The translations under genes were made by a program, and so were the position numbers. From the NCBI GenBank assembly GCA_045629285.1, contig JAZQQY010000009.1, positions 62,001 to 126,000 on the forward strand: DNA of 64,000 nt, given 5' to 3'. Below the pieces are notes generated by a model. The model was not told the DNA's origin. It was given only the letters and a program-made list of their open reading frames with translations, and made no database searches. This DNA is from UBA1723 sp045629285. Its GTDB lineage: Bacteria; Bacteroidota; Bacteroidia; Bacteroidales; Paludibacteraceae. Shown here piece by piece: positions 7,841 to 15,892 of this stretch (the first letter of the stretch is position 1; each line of letters opens with the position of its first letter).

Positions 7841-8770
7841 TCAATCCTCAAGAAGTGCAGTAGAAAGGTATCTCTCTCCTGTATCTGGAAGAAGAGCGAC
7901 GATTGTTTTGCCTTTGTTCTCAGGACGCTTTGCCAACTCTATTGCTGCGAACAAAGATGCTCCTGATGAAATTCCTGCGAAGAAACCGTTGCGTCCTAGT
8001 CGACGTGACGTAGCGATTGCATCTTCACTGCTGACTGGTAGGATCTCGTCGATAAACTCTCTGTTGAAGTTCTTTGGCTCGAAACCTGCACCGATTCCCT
8101 GAATCTTGTGAGGACCAGGAGCGTTACCTGAAAGCACGGCACTTGTTGTTGGCTCAATTGCCACAGACTTGACAGAAGCCTTGTGCGACTTCAATCTTTT
8201 TGCTACACCGCTGACAGTACCACCTGTACCTACACCTGCCACGAAAATATCGACATCTCCGTCAGTGTCTTTCCAGATTTCCTCTGCTGTAGTTGCCTCG
8301 TGGATGGCTGGGTTTGCCGCGTTCTCGAACTGTAGTGGCAAGAATGAACCGGGAGTTGCGGCCACGATTTCCTTTGCCTTTGCAATTGCACCCTTCATGC
8401 CTTCGCTACCTGGAGTCAAAACCAACTCAGCTCCGTATGCTGCGATTAGTTTTCTGCGCTCTACACTCATTGTCTCTGGCATCACGATGATCACCTTGTA
8501 GCCTTTAGCTGCACCTACCCATGCAAGACCGATACCTGTGTTTCCACTTGTAGGCTCGACGATGATGCCTCCTGGCTTTAGAATGCCGTCTTTTTCAGCC
8601 TGCTCGATCATGGCTAGTGCGATACGATCCTTAACGCTACCGCCAGGGTTGAATGCCTCAAGCTTGACCAAAAGCTTTGCCTGTAGATTCTCTTCTTTCT
8701 CTATGTTGTTCAATCTAACGATTGGAGTGTGACCGATAAGTTCGGTAAAACTGTTATATATCTGTGCCAT
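7841..8770 (-). CDS. cysK: Cysteine synthase (O-acetylserine sulfhydrylase)
   Basis: PLP enzyme that makes cysteine from O-acetylserine and sulfide. The 309-aa sequence has all landmarks: NPGGSVKDR with the PLP lysine at 47, EPTSGNTGIG (substrate loop), GTGGTVSGV (phosphate-binding loop), and the C-terminal SGASLFAA and LPDTGERYLST. It is the third gene of a minus-strand operon behind metY and a GNAT gene, and is followed by a clear terminator. Confidence 0.97.
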   Translation of the reverse strand: MAQIYNSFTELIGHTPIVRLNNIEKEENLQAKLLVKLEAFNPGGSVKDRIALAMIEQAEKDGILKPGGIIVEPTSGNTGIGLAWVGAAKGYKVIIVMPETMSVERRKLIAAYGAELVLTPGSEGMKGAIAKAKEIVAATPGSFLPLQFENAANPAIHEATTAEEIWKDTDGDVDIFVAGVGTGGTVSGVAKRLKSHKASVKSVAIEPTTSAVLSGNAPGPHKIQGIGAGFEPKNFNREFIDEILPVSSEDAIATSRRLGRNGFFAGISSGASLFAAIELAKRPENKGKTIVALLPDTGERYLSTALLED

Positions 8771-8842
8771 AATTGTAATAGTTTTGTATAGACGGGATTA
8801 CCCACGTCTTTGTTTTTTTCCTTCTTGTTTTAATTCCTTTAG

Positions 8843-9310
8843 TTAGCTGAGATATTTCTCAAACTTGATGTTTACTCTTGTGTAGTGAGGAGTGAAATCC
8901 TTCACCTCGTTGAATCCATACTTGTTGTAAAGACCCATTGCCGCTTTCAACTTCGTATTGGACTCAATTATAAGCTTTGTCGCTCCCGCGTCGGCGGCAT
9001 AATCAAAGATCTTATTGAAAAGGAGATTTGAAATACCTTTGCCCTGGGAAGATGGAGCGACTGCAAGCTTTGAAATTTCAAACTCGTCTTCGCTATGTCT
9101 GATAAGTGCCACGCAACCAAGCACCATGCCATTTTCAGTCGCGAAGAACAATTCACCGCCTTTGTCAATGATCTCTTTCTTTGGATTCGATAGTATTTCT
9201 GTCTCAAAAGGTTCGATTGCGTTGTTTCCGAAAAATCGCACAATCCAATCTCTGTTGAGAGCATCGAAATCCTTAGTGTATTCTGGTTTCCATGTCTCTA
9301 TCTGTGCCAT
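8843..9310 (-). CDS. GNAT family acetyltransferase
   Basis: A 155-aa single-domain GNAT protein that transfers an acetyl group from acetyl-CoA. Motif A is visible as ISKLAVAPSSQGKGISNLLFNKI (acetyl-CoA pyrophosphate loop, QGKG), with GLYNKYGFNEV near the C-terminus. The acceptor is unknown. It lies between metY and cysK with short spacers (35 and 72 nt), so it is probably expressed with them. A role with an amino acid or O-acetylated sulfur metabolite is only inferred from this position. Confidence 0.85.
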   Translation of the reverse strand: MAQIETWKPEYTKDFDALNRDWIVRFFGNNAIEPFETEILSNPKKEIIDKGGELFFATENGMVLGCVALIRHSEDEFEISKLAVAPSSQGKGISNLLFNKIFDYAADAGATKLIIESNTKLKAAMGLYNKYGFNEVKDFTPHYTRVNIKFEKYLS

Positions 9311-9345
9311 AACTAATTACGAATTACGAAATTATGAATTATGCA

Positions 9346-10635
9346 TTAAATATTGTCAAATGCCTGCTTCAAATCGTCAAGAATATCGTCGATGTGCTCT
9401 GTACCGATACTCAATCTGATTGTCGACGGTGTGATGTGCTGCTGTGCTGCTTCCTCTGGTGACAACTGTGAGTGAGTTGTCGAGTATGGATGGATGACAA
9501 GGCTCTTCACGTCGGCTACATTGGCAAGTAGAGAGAAAATCTTTAGTGAGTCGATAAACTTCCATGCCTCGTCCTGACCGCCCTTGATCTCGAATGTGAA
9601 GATTGATGCTCCTCCGTTAGGGAAATATTTCTTGTAAAGGGCATTGTCTCTGTGGCTTGATAGAGATGGATGGTTTACCTTTGAAACCTTTGGATTCTTG
9701 CTTAGGAAGTCAACAACCTTCAATGCGTTCTCCACGTGGCGCTCGACTCTCAAAGAAAGAGTCTCAAGACCCTGAAGAAGGATGAATGCACTGATTGGAG
9801 AAAGTGTTGCGCCTGTATCACGAAGAATCACCGCACGAATACGAGTGACGAATGCTGCAGCTCCTGCAACGTCAGCGAATACTGCACCGTGGTATGATGG
9901 ATCTGGTTTGGCAAGACTAGGGAACTTATCTGCGTTAGCCTTCCAATCAAACTTTCCTCCGTCAACGATAACACCACCTAGAGTAGTTCCGTGTCCGCCG
10001 ATAAACTTAGTAGCTGAGTGAACGACGATGTCTGCACCGTGCTCAAGTGGACGGATTAGGTAAGGAGTGCCGAATGTGTTGTCGACGATAAGTGGAATGC
10101 TGTGCTTGTGTGCGATTGCCGCAACCTTCTCGATGTCAAGCACGTCGCTGTTCGGATTACCAAGTGTCTCAGCGTAGATGGCCTTTGTGTTAGGCTTGAT
10201 CGCCTTCTCGATTGCGTCGAAATCAGAGAAATCAACGATGGAGTAGTCGATGCCCTGAGTAGAAAGTGTATGTGTGATTAGGTTATAAGAACCACCGTAA
10301 ATATTGTCTGCAGCAACGATATGGTCACCGTTCTGAAGAATGTTCTGCAAAGTGTAAGTGACTGCAGCTGCACCAGATGCAACAGCAAGTCCGGCTACGC
10401 CACCCTCAAGTGCTGCAACTCTCTCCTCAAATACACCTTGAGTTGAGTTTGTCAAACGTCCGTAGATGTTACCTGCATCACGAAGGCCGAAACGGTCTGC
10501 TGCATGCTGTGAGTTGTGGAACACGTACGATGCAGTCTGGTAAATAGGTACTGCACGTGAATCTGTTACTGGATCTGGAGTCTCCTGTCCTACGTGAAGC
10601 TGTAGTGTCTCGAAATGAAGTTTTTTCTGTGCCAT
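9346..10635 (-). CDS. metY: O-acetylhomoserine sulfhydrylase
   Basis: PLP-dependent Cys/Met metabolism enzyme of 429 aa that forms homocysteine from O-acetylhomoserine and sulfide. Landmarks are FETLQLHVGQETPDPVTDSRAVPIYQT at the N-terminus, ASGAAAVTYT, PLIVDNTFGTPYLIRPLEHGADIVVHSATKFIGGHGT with the PLP Lys in SATKF, and LIHPYSTTHSQLS near the C-terminus. The ATG at 10635 is chosen over an upstream in-frame ATG (10689) because family similarity starts at MAQKKLHFETLQ. It leads the operon metY-GNAT-cysK, so homocysteine and cysteine synthesis are co-expressed. Confidence 0.95.
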   Translation of the reverse strand: MAQKKLHFETLQLHVGQETPDPVTDSRAVPIYQTASYVFHNSQHAADRFGLRDAGNIYGRLTNSTQGVFEERVAALEGGVAGLAVASGAAAVTYTLQNILQNGDHIVAADNIYGGSYNLITHTLSTQGIDYSIVDFSDFDAIEKAIKPNTKAIYAETLGNPNSDVLDIEKVAAIAHKHSIPLIVDNTFGTPYLIRPLEHGADIVVHSATKFIGGHGTTLGGVIVDGGKFDWKANADKFPSLAKPDPSYHGAVFADVAGAAAFVTRIRAVILRDTGATLSPISAFILLQGLETLSLRVERHVENALKVVDFLSKNPKVSKVNHPSLSSHRDNALYKKYFPNGGASIFTFEIKGGQDEAWKFIDSLKIFSLLANVADVKSLVIHPYSTTHSQLSPEEAAQQHITPSTIRLSIGTEHIDDILDDLKQAFDNI

Positions 10636-10691
10636 AATATCTTTCTTTTTAATTGTTATCAATTGTTTTCGTTTCTTGTCTTTTGACATTG

Positions 10692-10699
10692 CAAAGGTA
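10692..10699 (-). promoter_or_regulatory. -7 box of the metY operon
   Basis: On the minus strand TACCTTTG (followed by CAATG) matches TAnnTTTG, about 57 nt before the metY ATG. The leader is too short for a known SAM riboswitch. Confidence 0.6.
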
Positions 10700-10838
10700 T
10701 GGCGACTTTGATAATCTGCTATGAAGATTTAAAAAGAAAGAAATTAAAGACATGAAATAATAAAAATAGTAGAATATTCTTCTTTTGACGACGCATTTTT
10801 ATGCAGTTGGGAGAATGGGGATTTTGAATTAATTCATT

Positions 10839-12119
10839 CTACTTCTCACCAATCACACTTATCCCAAATGTAATCATAGCCAATATATATGGGTAGACGA
10901 GATGGCTGATAATCTCAGTAGGAGCGATATGGGCAAGTCCCGACGCAATTAGTAGTTGGGCTCCATACGGAATAATCGACTGTGCGATGCAGCTCCACGT
11001 GTCGAGCAGACTTGCCACGCGTCGAGGCGGGATATTGAATCGTTCGGAAATCTCCTTGGCAAGTGAGCTCACCGTGAGGATGGCGATAGTGTTGTTGGCA
11101 GTACAGAAATCAGCCGCCATTACAAGTGCTCCGATGCTCAACTCTGCCCCACGTCGTTTCTTAACACTTCGTTTGATGGCATCCATCACCACGTCGATAC
11201 CACCATTTATTCTAATCAACTCCATCAGTCCTCCGGCAAGCAACGTGACGATGATAAGTTCACTCATGCCTTTCACTCCACCGTCGACAGACTGCATAAT
11301 GGACGTGAAAGCAGTGCCGTCAAGACAAATTGCAAGAAGCGTGCATAGAGCGATACCGATTGCAAGCACAATGATGACGTTGATACCGCAAACAGCCAAA
11401 ACCAACACCACCAAATAAGGAAGCACGCGTATGAAATCGGGGAATTGAACCGTGTGGCTTGCCTCCGAACCGAATCCCATCACCACGTAGATTATCATCG
11501 AGACGAGTGCGGCAGGAAGGGCAATCTTGATATTCGCTTTGAATTTCTCGTGCATGGCGATTCCCTGAGTACGAGTGGCGACTATGGTCGTGTCGCTGAT
11601 GAAAGAAAGATTATCTCCGAAGAAAGCACCACCCACGATGCAGGCAGTGTAGAGAGCCACACTATTGCCAGTCTGGTCGGCAAGTCCTGCAGCCAATGGC
11701 ACCAATGCGGCAATAGATCCTACAGAAGTGCCGATACTCATCGACACCAAACATGTGGCAAGAAATAATCCAGGAAGAAGGAGCGACGTCGGCAAAGCAT
11801 AAAGGCATAGGTTGACAGTGGCGTCGATAGCTCCGATGCTCTTGGCAAGTGAGGCAAAACCACCAGCCAGAATGAAGATCAGCACCATATACATGATGTT
11901 TTCGTTTCCGGCACCACGTGCGAAAGCCATCACACGATTATTGAAAGTGTCGTTGCGGAAGATCAGCAACGCATAAAGGCTCGTCACCACGAAAGCCACT
12001 ATAATCGGAATAGCGTAGAAGTCGCCAAGAACGATACTGCCTCCGACGTAACATATAAAGAATAAAAGAAGTGGAGAGAGAGACAAAGCCCCCCGACCCG
12101 ATTTACTACTGACTATCAT
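10839..12119 (-). CDS. NhaC-type Na+/H+ antiporter family protein
   Basis: A 426-aa inner-membrane protein with about ten hydrophobic segments and the NhaC/antiporter motif region SIGTSVGSIAALVPLAAGLAD and VGGAFFGDNLSFISDTTIVATRTQG, then a second repeat around LVMAADFCTANNTIAILTVSSLAKEI. Such proteins exchange Na+ for H+ or a related organic substrate pair. Its ATG overlaps the stop codon of the upstream toxin gene by 4 nt (ATGA), so it appears to be translationally coupled to a toxin-antitoxin pair, which is an unusual position for a transporter. Confidence 0.85.
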   Translation of the reverse strand: MIVSSKSGRGALSLSPLLLFFICYVGGSIVLGDFYAIPIIVAFVVTSLYALLIFRNDTFNNRVMAFARGAGNENIMYMVLIFILAGGFASLAKSIGAIDATVNLCLYALPTSLLLPGLFLATCLVSMSIGTSVGSIAALVPLAAGLADQTGNSVALYTACIVGGAFFGDNLSFISDTTIVATRTQGIAMHEKFKANIKIALPAALVSMIIYVVMGFGSEASHTVQFPDFIRVLPYLVVLVLAVCGINVIIVLAIGIALCTLLAICLDGTAFTSIMQSVDGGVKGMSELIIVTLLAGGLMELIRINGGIDVVMDAIKRSVKKRRGAELSIGALVMAADFCTANNTIAILTVSSLAKEISERFNIPPRRVASLLDTWSCIAQSIIPYGAQLLIASGLAHIAPTEIISHLVYPYILAMITFGISVIGEK

Positions 12120-12409
12120 TTTCTATTCTTGAATACATCCCTATGGCCACCTGTACGTGCCAAAATCAATTTGAGGACTTGTTTCTCTTTTTTGTATATC
12201 ATCACCCAGTCGCCTGCTCCATCCACATGAAATTCACGATAACCCTTCCACTCCCCAATGAGAGGATGATCTTTGCATTCAGCAGGCAAATTGACATCAT
12301 TCGCTAAATCGATCACATACTTTGTGAGCTGGGTGATATCCACACCTCTTGACTTTAATTTCTTGATATCTTTCTCAAATTGCCTTGTAACGCTGATTTC
12401 ATACTTCAT
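12116..12409 (-). CDS. YafQ/RelE-type toxin
   Basis: A 97-aa type II toxin of the YafQ branch of the RelE superfamily, ribosome-dependent mRNA interferases. It has the typical N-terminus YEISVTRQFEKDIKKLKSRG, the conserved HPLIGEWKGYREFHVDGAGDWVMIYK block and the C-terminal GGHRDVF, whose His corresponds to the YafQ catalytic His. It overlaps the antitoxin gene by 4 nt upstream and the antiporter gene by 4 nt downstream. Confidence 0.92.
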   Translation of the reverse strand: MKYEISVTRQFEKDIKKLKSRGVDITQLTKYVIDLANDVNLPAECKDHPLIGEWKGYREFHVDGAGDWVMIYKKEKQVLKLILARTGGHRDVFKNRK

Positions 12410-12660
12410 AGTTCATTCATGAATTTAGTGAAATCTTCCTCCGACTTGAAAGTATGGGCGAAATTACCTTCCTCTGCATCCTTTCGTGCTTGACGGTTTT
12501 CATCATTCAAATCCAAGGATATGTTCATTCGGTTGTTTCTAACACAATCCTTCATGAATAAATTGAATGCTGTAGAAACAGACATTCCTAGCTCTGCCAC
12601 AAATTTAGCAAAATCTTGCTTTAGAGTCTCATCTGTCTTTATTGTAATCTGTGTATTCAT
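12406..12660 (-). CDS. DinJ/RelB-type antitoxin
   Basis: An 84-aa antitoxin with N-terminal ribbon-helix-helix (TQITIKTDETLKQDFAKFVAELGMSVSTAFNLFMK) and an acidic C-terminal toxin-binding tail (EEGNFAHTFKSEEDFTKF). The ATG at 12660 begins the RHH strand directly; the longer ORF start at 12684 lies inside the promoter box. It neutralises the YafQ-type toxin and should autoregulate the operon. Confidence 0.92.
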   Translation of the reverse strand: MNTQITIKTDETLKQDFAKFVAELGMSVSTAFNLFMKDCVRNNRMNISLDLNDENRQARKDAEEGNFAHTFKSEEDFTKFMNEL

Positions 12661-12681
12661 ACTCGTATTGTTTATATATTG

Positions 12682-12718
12682 CAAATATACATAAAAAGTA
12701 TTACTTTGTAATTACTTT
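12682..12718 (-). promoter_or_regulatory. Promoter and candidate operator of the toxin-antitoxin operon
   Basis: The minus-strand box TATATTTG (12682-12689) fits TAnnTTTG and lies 21 nt before the antitoxin ATG. Just upstream, AAGTATTAC / GTAATTACTT (about 12697-12718) is an imperfect inverted repeat placed where DinJ-type antitoxins bind. Confidence 0.5.
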
Positions 12719-12720
12719 AT

Positions 12721-12744
12721 ACATTTTGTAGGTATACAAAATGT
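12721..12744. repeat. Inverted repeat with 10-bp arms between the methyltransferase and antitoxin genes
   Basis: ACATTTTGTA and TACAAAATGT flank GGTA. A run of six Ts follows on the plus strand, but both neighbouring genes are on minus. It could be a second operator half of the toxin-antitoxin promoter or a weak terminator. Confidence 0.55.
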
Positions 12745-12752
12745 TTTTTATA

Positions 12753-13349
12753 TTAGATGCTTATTATTGCGAATGCACATGGCATTCTACCTTCAACGAT
12801 GCGAAACTCCTTCACGTCGACATTATGCTTGATGAAAAACTCCTTATATGATTCCAGACTGAATTGGCGTTTGAAATCCACACCAAGCATAGAAAGCAGT
12901 TTGGCTGCCACCATCGAATTCTTACTCTCCTTATTCACATAAGTTGGGATAATCAACTTTCCACCTGGCTTACACACCCTCTTCATCTCAGACAATGCCT
13001 TGCCAGGATCGTCGACAAGATGGATAACATTAGCCGCCACCACGACGTCGAAACGGTCATCCTCAAAAGGAATATCCAAGATACTTGCCTTTTGAATCTT
13101 TGTATTGGAATATCCGCCAACCTTCTTCTGAGTCTGCTTTAGCATACCGTCGGAATAGTCAGTAGCGATAAGTTCCTTACACTTCTGAGCCATAGGCAGA
13201 GTCAGCAGGCCAGTGCCGCAAGCACATTCAAGCACCACGTCGTCCTTTCCAACGTGATTCTTAATCTCTTCTGCAATACCCTTGAAACACTTGCCATTGT
13301 AGGCAGTTTCAAATAAGTCGTATAACGGTGAAAGTATATCCCAAATCAT
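12753..13349 (-). CDS. Class I SAM-dependent methyltransferase
   Basis: A 198-aa Rossmann-fold methyltransferase. Motif I is VLECACGTGLLTLPMA (SAM-binding, with GTG core), motif II ends IATDYSDGML, and IPFEDDRFDVVVAANVIHLVDDPGKALSEMKRVCKPGGKLIIPT is the Methyltransf_11 core. The substrate is unknown; short, cofactor-like small molecules are usual for this subgroup. Minus-strand promoter at 13391-13398. Confidence 0.88.
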   Translation of the reverse strand: MIWDILSPLYDLFETAYNGKCFKGIAEEIKNHVGKDDVVLECACGTGLLTLPMAQKCKELIATDYSDGMLKQTQKKVGGYSNTKIQKASILDIPFEDDRFDVVVAANVIHLVDDPGKALSEMKRVCKPGGKLIIPTYVNKESKNSMVAAKLLSMLGVDFKRQFSLESYKEFFIKHNVDVKEFRIVEGRMPCAFAIISI

Positions 13350-13390
13350 AGTTTTATCCTTTTATTTACGATTCTTTTTTGATTACAATG

Positions 13391-13398
13391 CAAAGGTA
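13391..13398 (-). promoter_or_regulatory. -7 box for the methyltransferase gene
   Basis: Minus-strand TACCTTTG followed by CATTG, the same sequence as in front of metY, 41 nt before the ATG. Confidence 0.55.
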
Positions 13399-13469
13399 GA
13401 GAAAGGGATATGCAACTTGGTTGCGAAAGGGGAAAAAATGAGTTGCGGAGGAGGTATCGAAGTTAATTT

Positions 13470-13559
13470 CCGCTACGAAAACTTATTTTCAGGTATTCAT
13501 AGCGAAATATCATATATCATAATCCGCTATGAAGATATATTTTTAGGTGTTCGTAGCGG
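13470..13559. repeat. Two 36-nt inverted repeats upstream of the DUF234-type ATPase gene
   Basis: Unit A starts at 13470 (CCGCTACGAA ... TTCATAGCGA) and unit B covers 13524-13559 (CCGCTATGAA ... TTCGTAGCGG). Each has 10-nt arms around a 16-nt AT-rich loop ending in AGGTR, and the units start 54 bp apart. The same pair, with the same 54-bp offset, recurs downstream of the gene at 15135 and 15189. Confidence 0.8.
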
Positions 13560-13609
13560 AATATAAAAAAAATGTGCATATTTGCATAACGATTTTTATA
13601 GAACTGCTT

Positions 13610-15049
13610 ATGTGCGAGATAGTTGGAAGAAAACAGGAAATAGAAGAACTAAAAAAACTATACAACAGCAAGCAATCTGAGTTTGTAGCTGTCTATGGGA
13701 GAAGACGAGTGGGAAAGACATTTTTGGTTAAGGAGGTCTTTAGAGACGTCATGACTTTCTCGCACACAGGACTGTCGCCAATTGAAAAAAGCAAGTCTAA
13801 TAAGACCAAGGATCAACTACAGAATTTCTATTATTCGTTGATACGGTATGGGCTTGAGGGACAATCATGTCCTAAAAATTGGCTTGAGGCATTTTTCATG
13901 CTTGAGCAATTGCTTGACCGTCTTGACAATGGCACACGACAAGTAGTTTTTATTGATGAATTGCCATGGATGGATACTGCACGATCTGGATTTGTGACTG
14001 CTTTGGAAGCATTTTGGAATGGTTGGGGAGCATCACGTAGAAATCTTTTGTTTGTGGTGTGTGGATCTGCAACGTCGTGGATTGTCGACAACCTCATAAA
14101 CAACAAGGGAGGTCTTTACAACAGATTGACTTCCCAAATAAAACTTTCTCCATTCACTTTACGAGAGTGCAGGGAGTTTTACAATGCCAACTCCATAAAA
14201 ATGTCAGATTACGATGTCATTCAAGCATATATGACACTTGGTGGCATTCCGTATTATATGAACTATTTCAATCGTTCACTGTCGTTAGCACAAAATATTG
14301 ACAAATTGTTTTTTTGCAAAAATCCAAAGTTAACAGATGAGTTCGACAGACTTTTTGGTTCGCTATTCATCAACGACACAGTTTGCAAAAAAATCATTAA
14401 ATGCTTATTTACAAGGCATTATGGATACATGCGCGACGAGATTGCTAAGAAAGTCGGAATATCCAACAATGGTGATTTAAGCAATTTGTTAAAGGCATTG
14501 ATTGCGAGTGATTTTGTGGAGAAATATGTTCCGTTTGGATACTCTGAGAGGAATGTTCACTACAAACTTTCCGATCCATTTTGTTGGTTTTGGATTACGT
14601 TTGTGGAAGGATATCAAGGGAAAGATGAAGATTATTGGGCACATAAAATCAACAAGACAGAATACAACTCATGGAAAGGGATTGCATTTGAAGAGATCTG
14701 TTTCAATCATGCGAAACAGATAAAATCAGCACTGGGGATTGGCAGTGTATCGTCGAAACAATCGGCATACATAGTGTCAGCATCAGAAAATAATCCTGGA
14801 ATGCAGATAGATATGGTGATAGAGAGATCTGATAATGTGGTCAATATCTGCGAGATGAAATTCTACAAGGACCAATTCACGGTAGACAAATCGTATGATG
14901 AAACATTAAGAAGGAGAACACAGCAAATTGAGGAGAAATTTCCTAAACTAAATGTCCACACAACGCTTATAACCACATTTGGACTCAGACAAAATGAGTA
15001 TTCAAATAATTTCCAATCAGTTGTAACGATTGAAGATTTGATGAAATGA
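13610..15049 (+). CDS. AAA+ ATPase of the ATPase_2/DUF234 family
   Basis: A 479-aa protein. Residues 1-230 are a STAND-like ATPase_2 domain (PF01637): Walker A GRRRVGKT, Walker B VVFIDELPWMD, and an arginine/sensor segment after FVVCGSATSW. The middle (about 255-330) resembles a winged helix (KIIKCLFTRHYGYMRDEIAKKVGISNNGDLSNLL). The C-terminus is the DUF234 region with a PD-(D/E)XK-like core (MQIDMVIERSDN...ICEMKFYKD). Members are widespread in archaea and Bacteroidetes, without a settled function. The ATG at 13610 (MCEIVGRKQEIEEL) is the family start; the longer ORF runs into the repeats. The gene is bracketed by near-identical hairpin repeats and belongs to an island with two more AAA+/nuclease-like genes. 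Confidence 0.85.
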   Translation: MCEIVGRKQEIEELKKLYNSKQSEFVAVYGRRRVGKTFLVKEVFRDVMTFSHTGLSPIEKSKSNKTKDQLQNFYYSLIRYGLEGQSCPKNWLEAFFMLEQLLDRLDNGTRQVVFIDELPWMDTARSGFVTALEAFWNGWGASRRNLLFVVCGSATSWIVDNLINNKGGLYNRLTSQIKLSPFTLRECREFYNANSIKMSDYDVIQAYMTLGGIPYYMNYFNRSLSLAQNIDKLFFCKNPKLTDEFDRLFGSLFINDTVCKKIIKCLFTRHYGYMRDEIAKKVGISNNGDLSNLLKALIASDFVEKYVPFGYSERNVHYKLSDPFCWFWITFVEGYQGKDEDYWAHKINKTEYNSWKGIAFEEICFNHAKQIKSALGIGSVSSKQSAYIVSASENNPGMQIDMVIERSDNVVNICEMKFYKDQFTVDKSYDETLRRRTQQIEEKFPKLNVHTTLITTFGLRQNEYSNNFQSVVTIEDLMK

Positions 15050-15134
15050 CTTTTGTGATTATATAGTGATGGTGATGGCACATGCGAAAATTGAGTAAAT
15101 CGATATTCTAAAGAGGTGGTTTTTATCGTATATT

Positions 15135-15368
15135 CCGCTACGAAAGCATATTTTTTAGTGTTCATAGCGGAATAAAGTATATCATAATCCGCTATGAAGG
15201 TATATTTTTTATAGGTTACGGAGGAAATATTTTAAGATAGGTCCTCCGTAAGTGGTCTAAAGAAATGAGTTACGGAGATGGTATTTTGGAATTTAGAGAC
15301 ATTATTGTTTAGGTATATATCTTCACATAATTCCGCTACGAAAGTAAATTTTAAGGTGTTCGTAGCGA
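15135..15368. repeat. Four 36-nt-type inverted repeats downstream of the DUF234-type ATPase gene
   Basis: Fills most of the 363-bp gap after the ATPase gene. Units: 15135-15170 (CCGCTACGAA ... TTCATAGCGG), 15189-15215 (left half, CCGCTATGAA), 15216-15251 (a second family, TTACGGAGGA ... TCCTCCGTAA) and 15333-15368 (CCGCTACGAA ... TTCGTAGCGA). All complete units have 10-nt arms and a 16-nt loop. GAGTTACGGAG near 15268 matches GAGTTGCGGAG before the upstream copy. Confidence 0.8.
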
Positions 15369-15412
15369 ATTAAAAGAAGCGTGTTTGTTTGGACAACTTG
15401 TATATAATTGCC

Positions 15413-15742
15413 TTATTTTGAATCTATAAGTGATGGATATAATCCATACAATTCAGAGAATGACATCACATATATGTAATGGCGATGTACCTTAAATACA
15501 ATGTAAATATCATCACCATAAATGTATCTAACCGTAATAGTCCTTGTTTTCCAGTTAATCCTCGAATAAAACTCATGTGGTCTTGCCACTAAACAAAGAC
15601 ATACATCATTCCATTGCTTAATCGACATTGGTACTGCCACCCATGCGGTTGCCCCATTTATAAAACCATATCTGTAACCAACTGCTTTATAGAATCCATT
15701 ATCGACAAGGACTTTCCCAACCATATCCACTTTGTTCCACAT
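15413..15742 (-). CDS. Hypothetical protein, 109 aa
   Basis: I do not recognise the family. It is predicted soluble, rich in aromatic residues (Tyr, Trp, Phe), with a beta-strand-like pattern (RTITVRYIYGDDIYIVFKVHRHYIYV) and no signal peptide. It lies in the accessory island between the hairpin repeats and a terminator hairpin. The frame is open and long for this AT-rich stretch, but coding status is not certain. Confidence 0.5.
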   Translation of the reverse strand: MWNKVDMVGKVLVDNGFYKAVGYRYGFINGATAWVAVPMSIKQWNDVCLCLVARPHEFYSRINWKTRTITVRYIYGDDIYIVFKVHRHYIYVMSFSELYGLYPSLIDSK

Positions 15743-15790
15743 AATGATAAAATTTTATTGATTTTATGGTTAAGGTTTTGTGGGGCGATT

Positions 15791-15837
15791 TTCAAAAAGC
15801 CGTTTCAGAGATTAAATCAAATCTCTAAAACGGCTTT
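15791..15837 (-). terminator. Long terminator hairpin after the UDG-like gene
   Basis: Arms of 18 nt, AAAGCCGTTTCAGAGATT and its near-complement (one mismatch), with a 6-nt loop at 15814-15819. On the minus strand the stem is followed by a T-rich stretch, which suits the gene ending at 15893. Confidence 0.75.
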
Positions 15838-15892
15838 AAATATCTCAAAAAGTGACAAATACATTTATAATAGAATGCTGTCCACTTTTCAT

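Noticed and set aside
10636..10838. SAM riboswitch upstream of metY
   Set aside because: The predicted leader is only about 50 nt and shows no SAM-I or SAM-II core or terminator.
13350..15412. Composite transposon or IS around the DUF234-type ATPase
   Set aside because: No transposase ORF and no terminal inverted repeats with target duplication. Only internal hairpins and imperfect direct repeats are seen.
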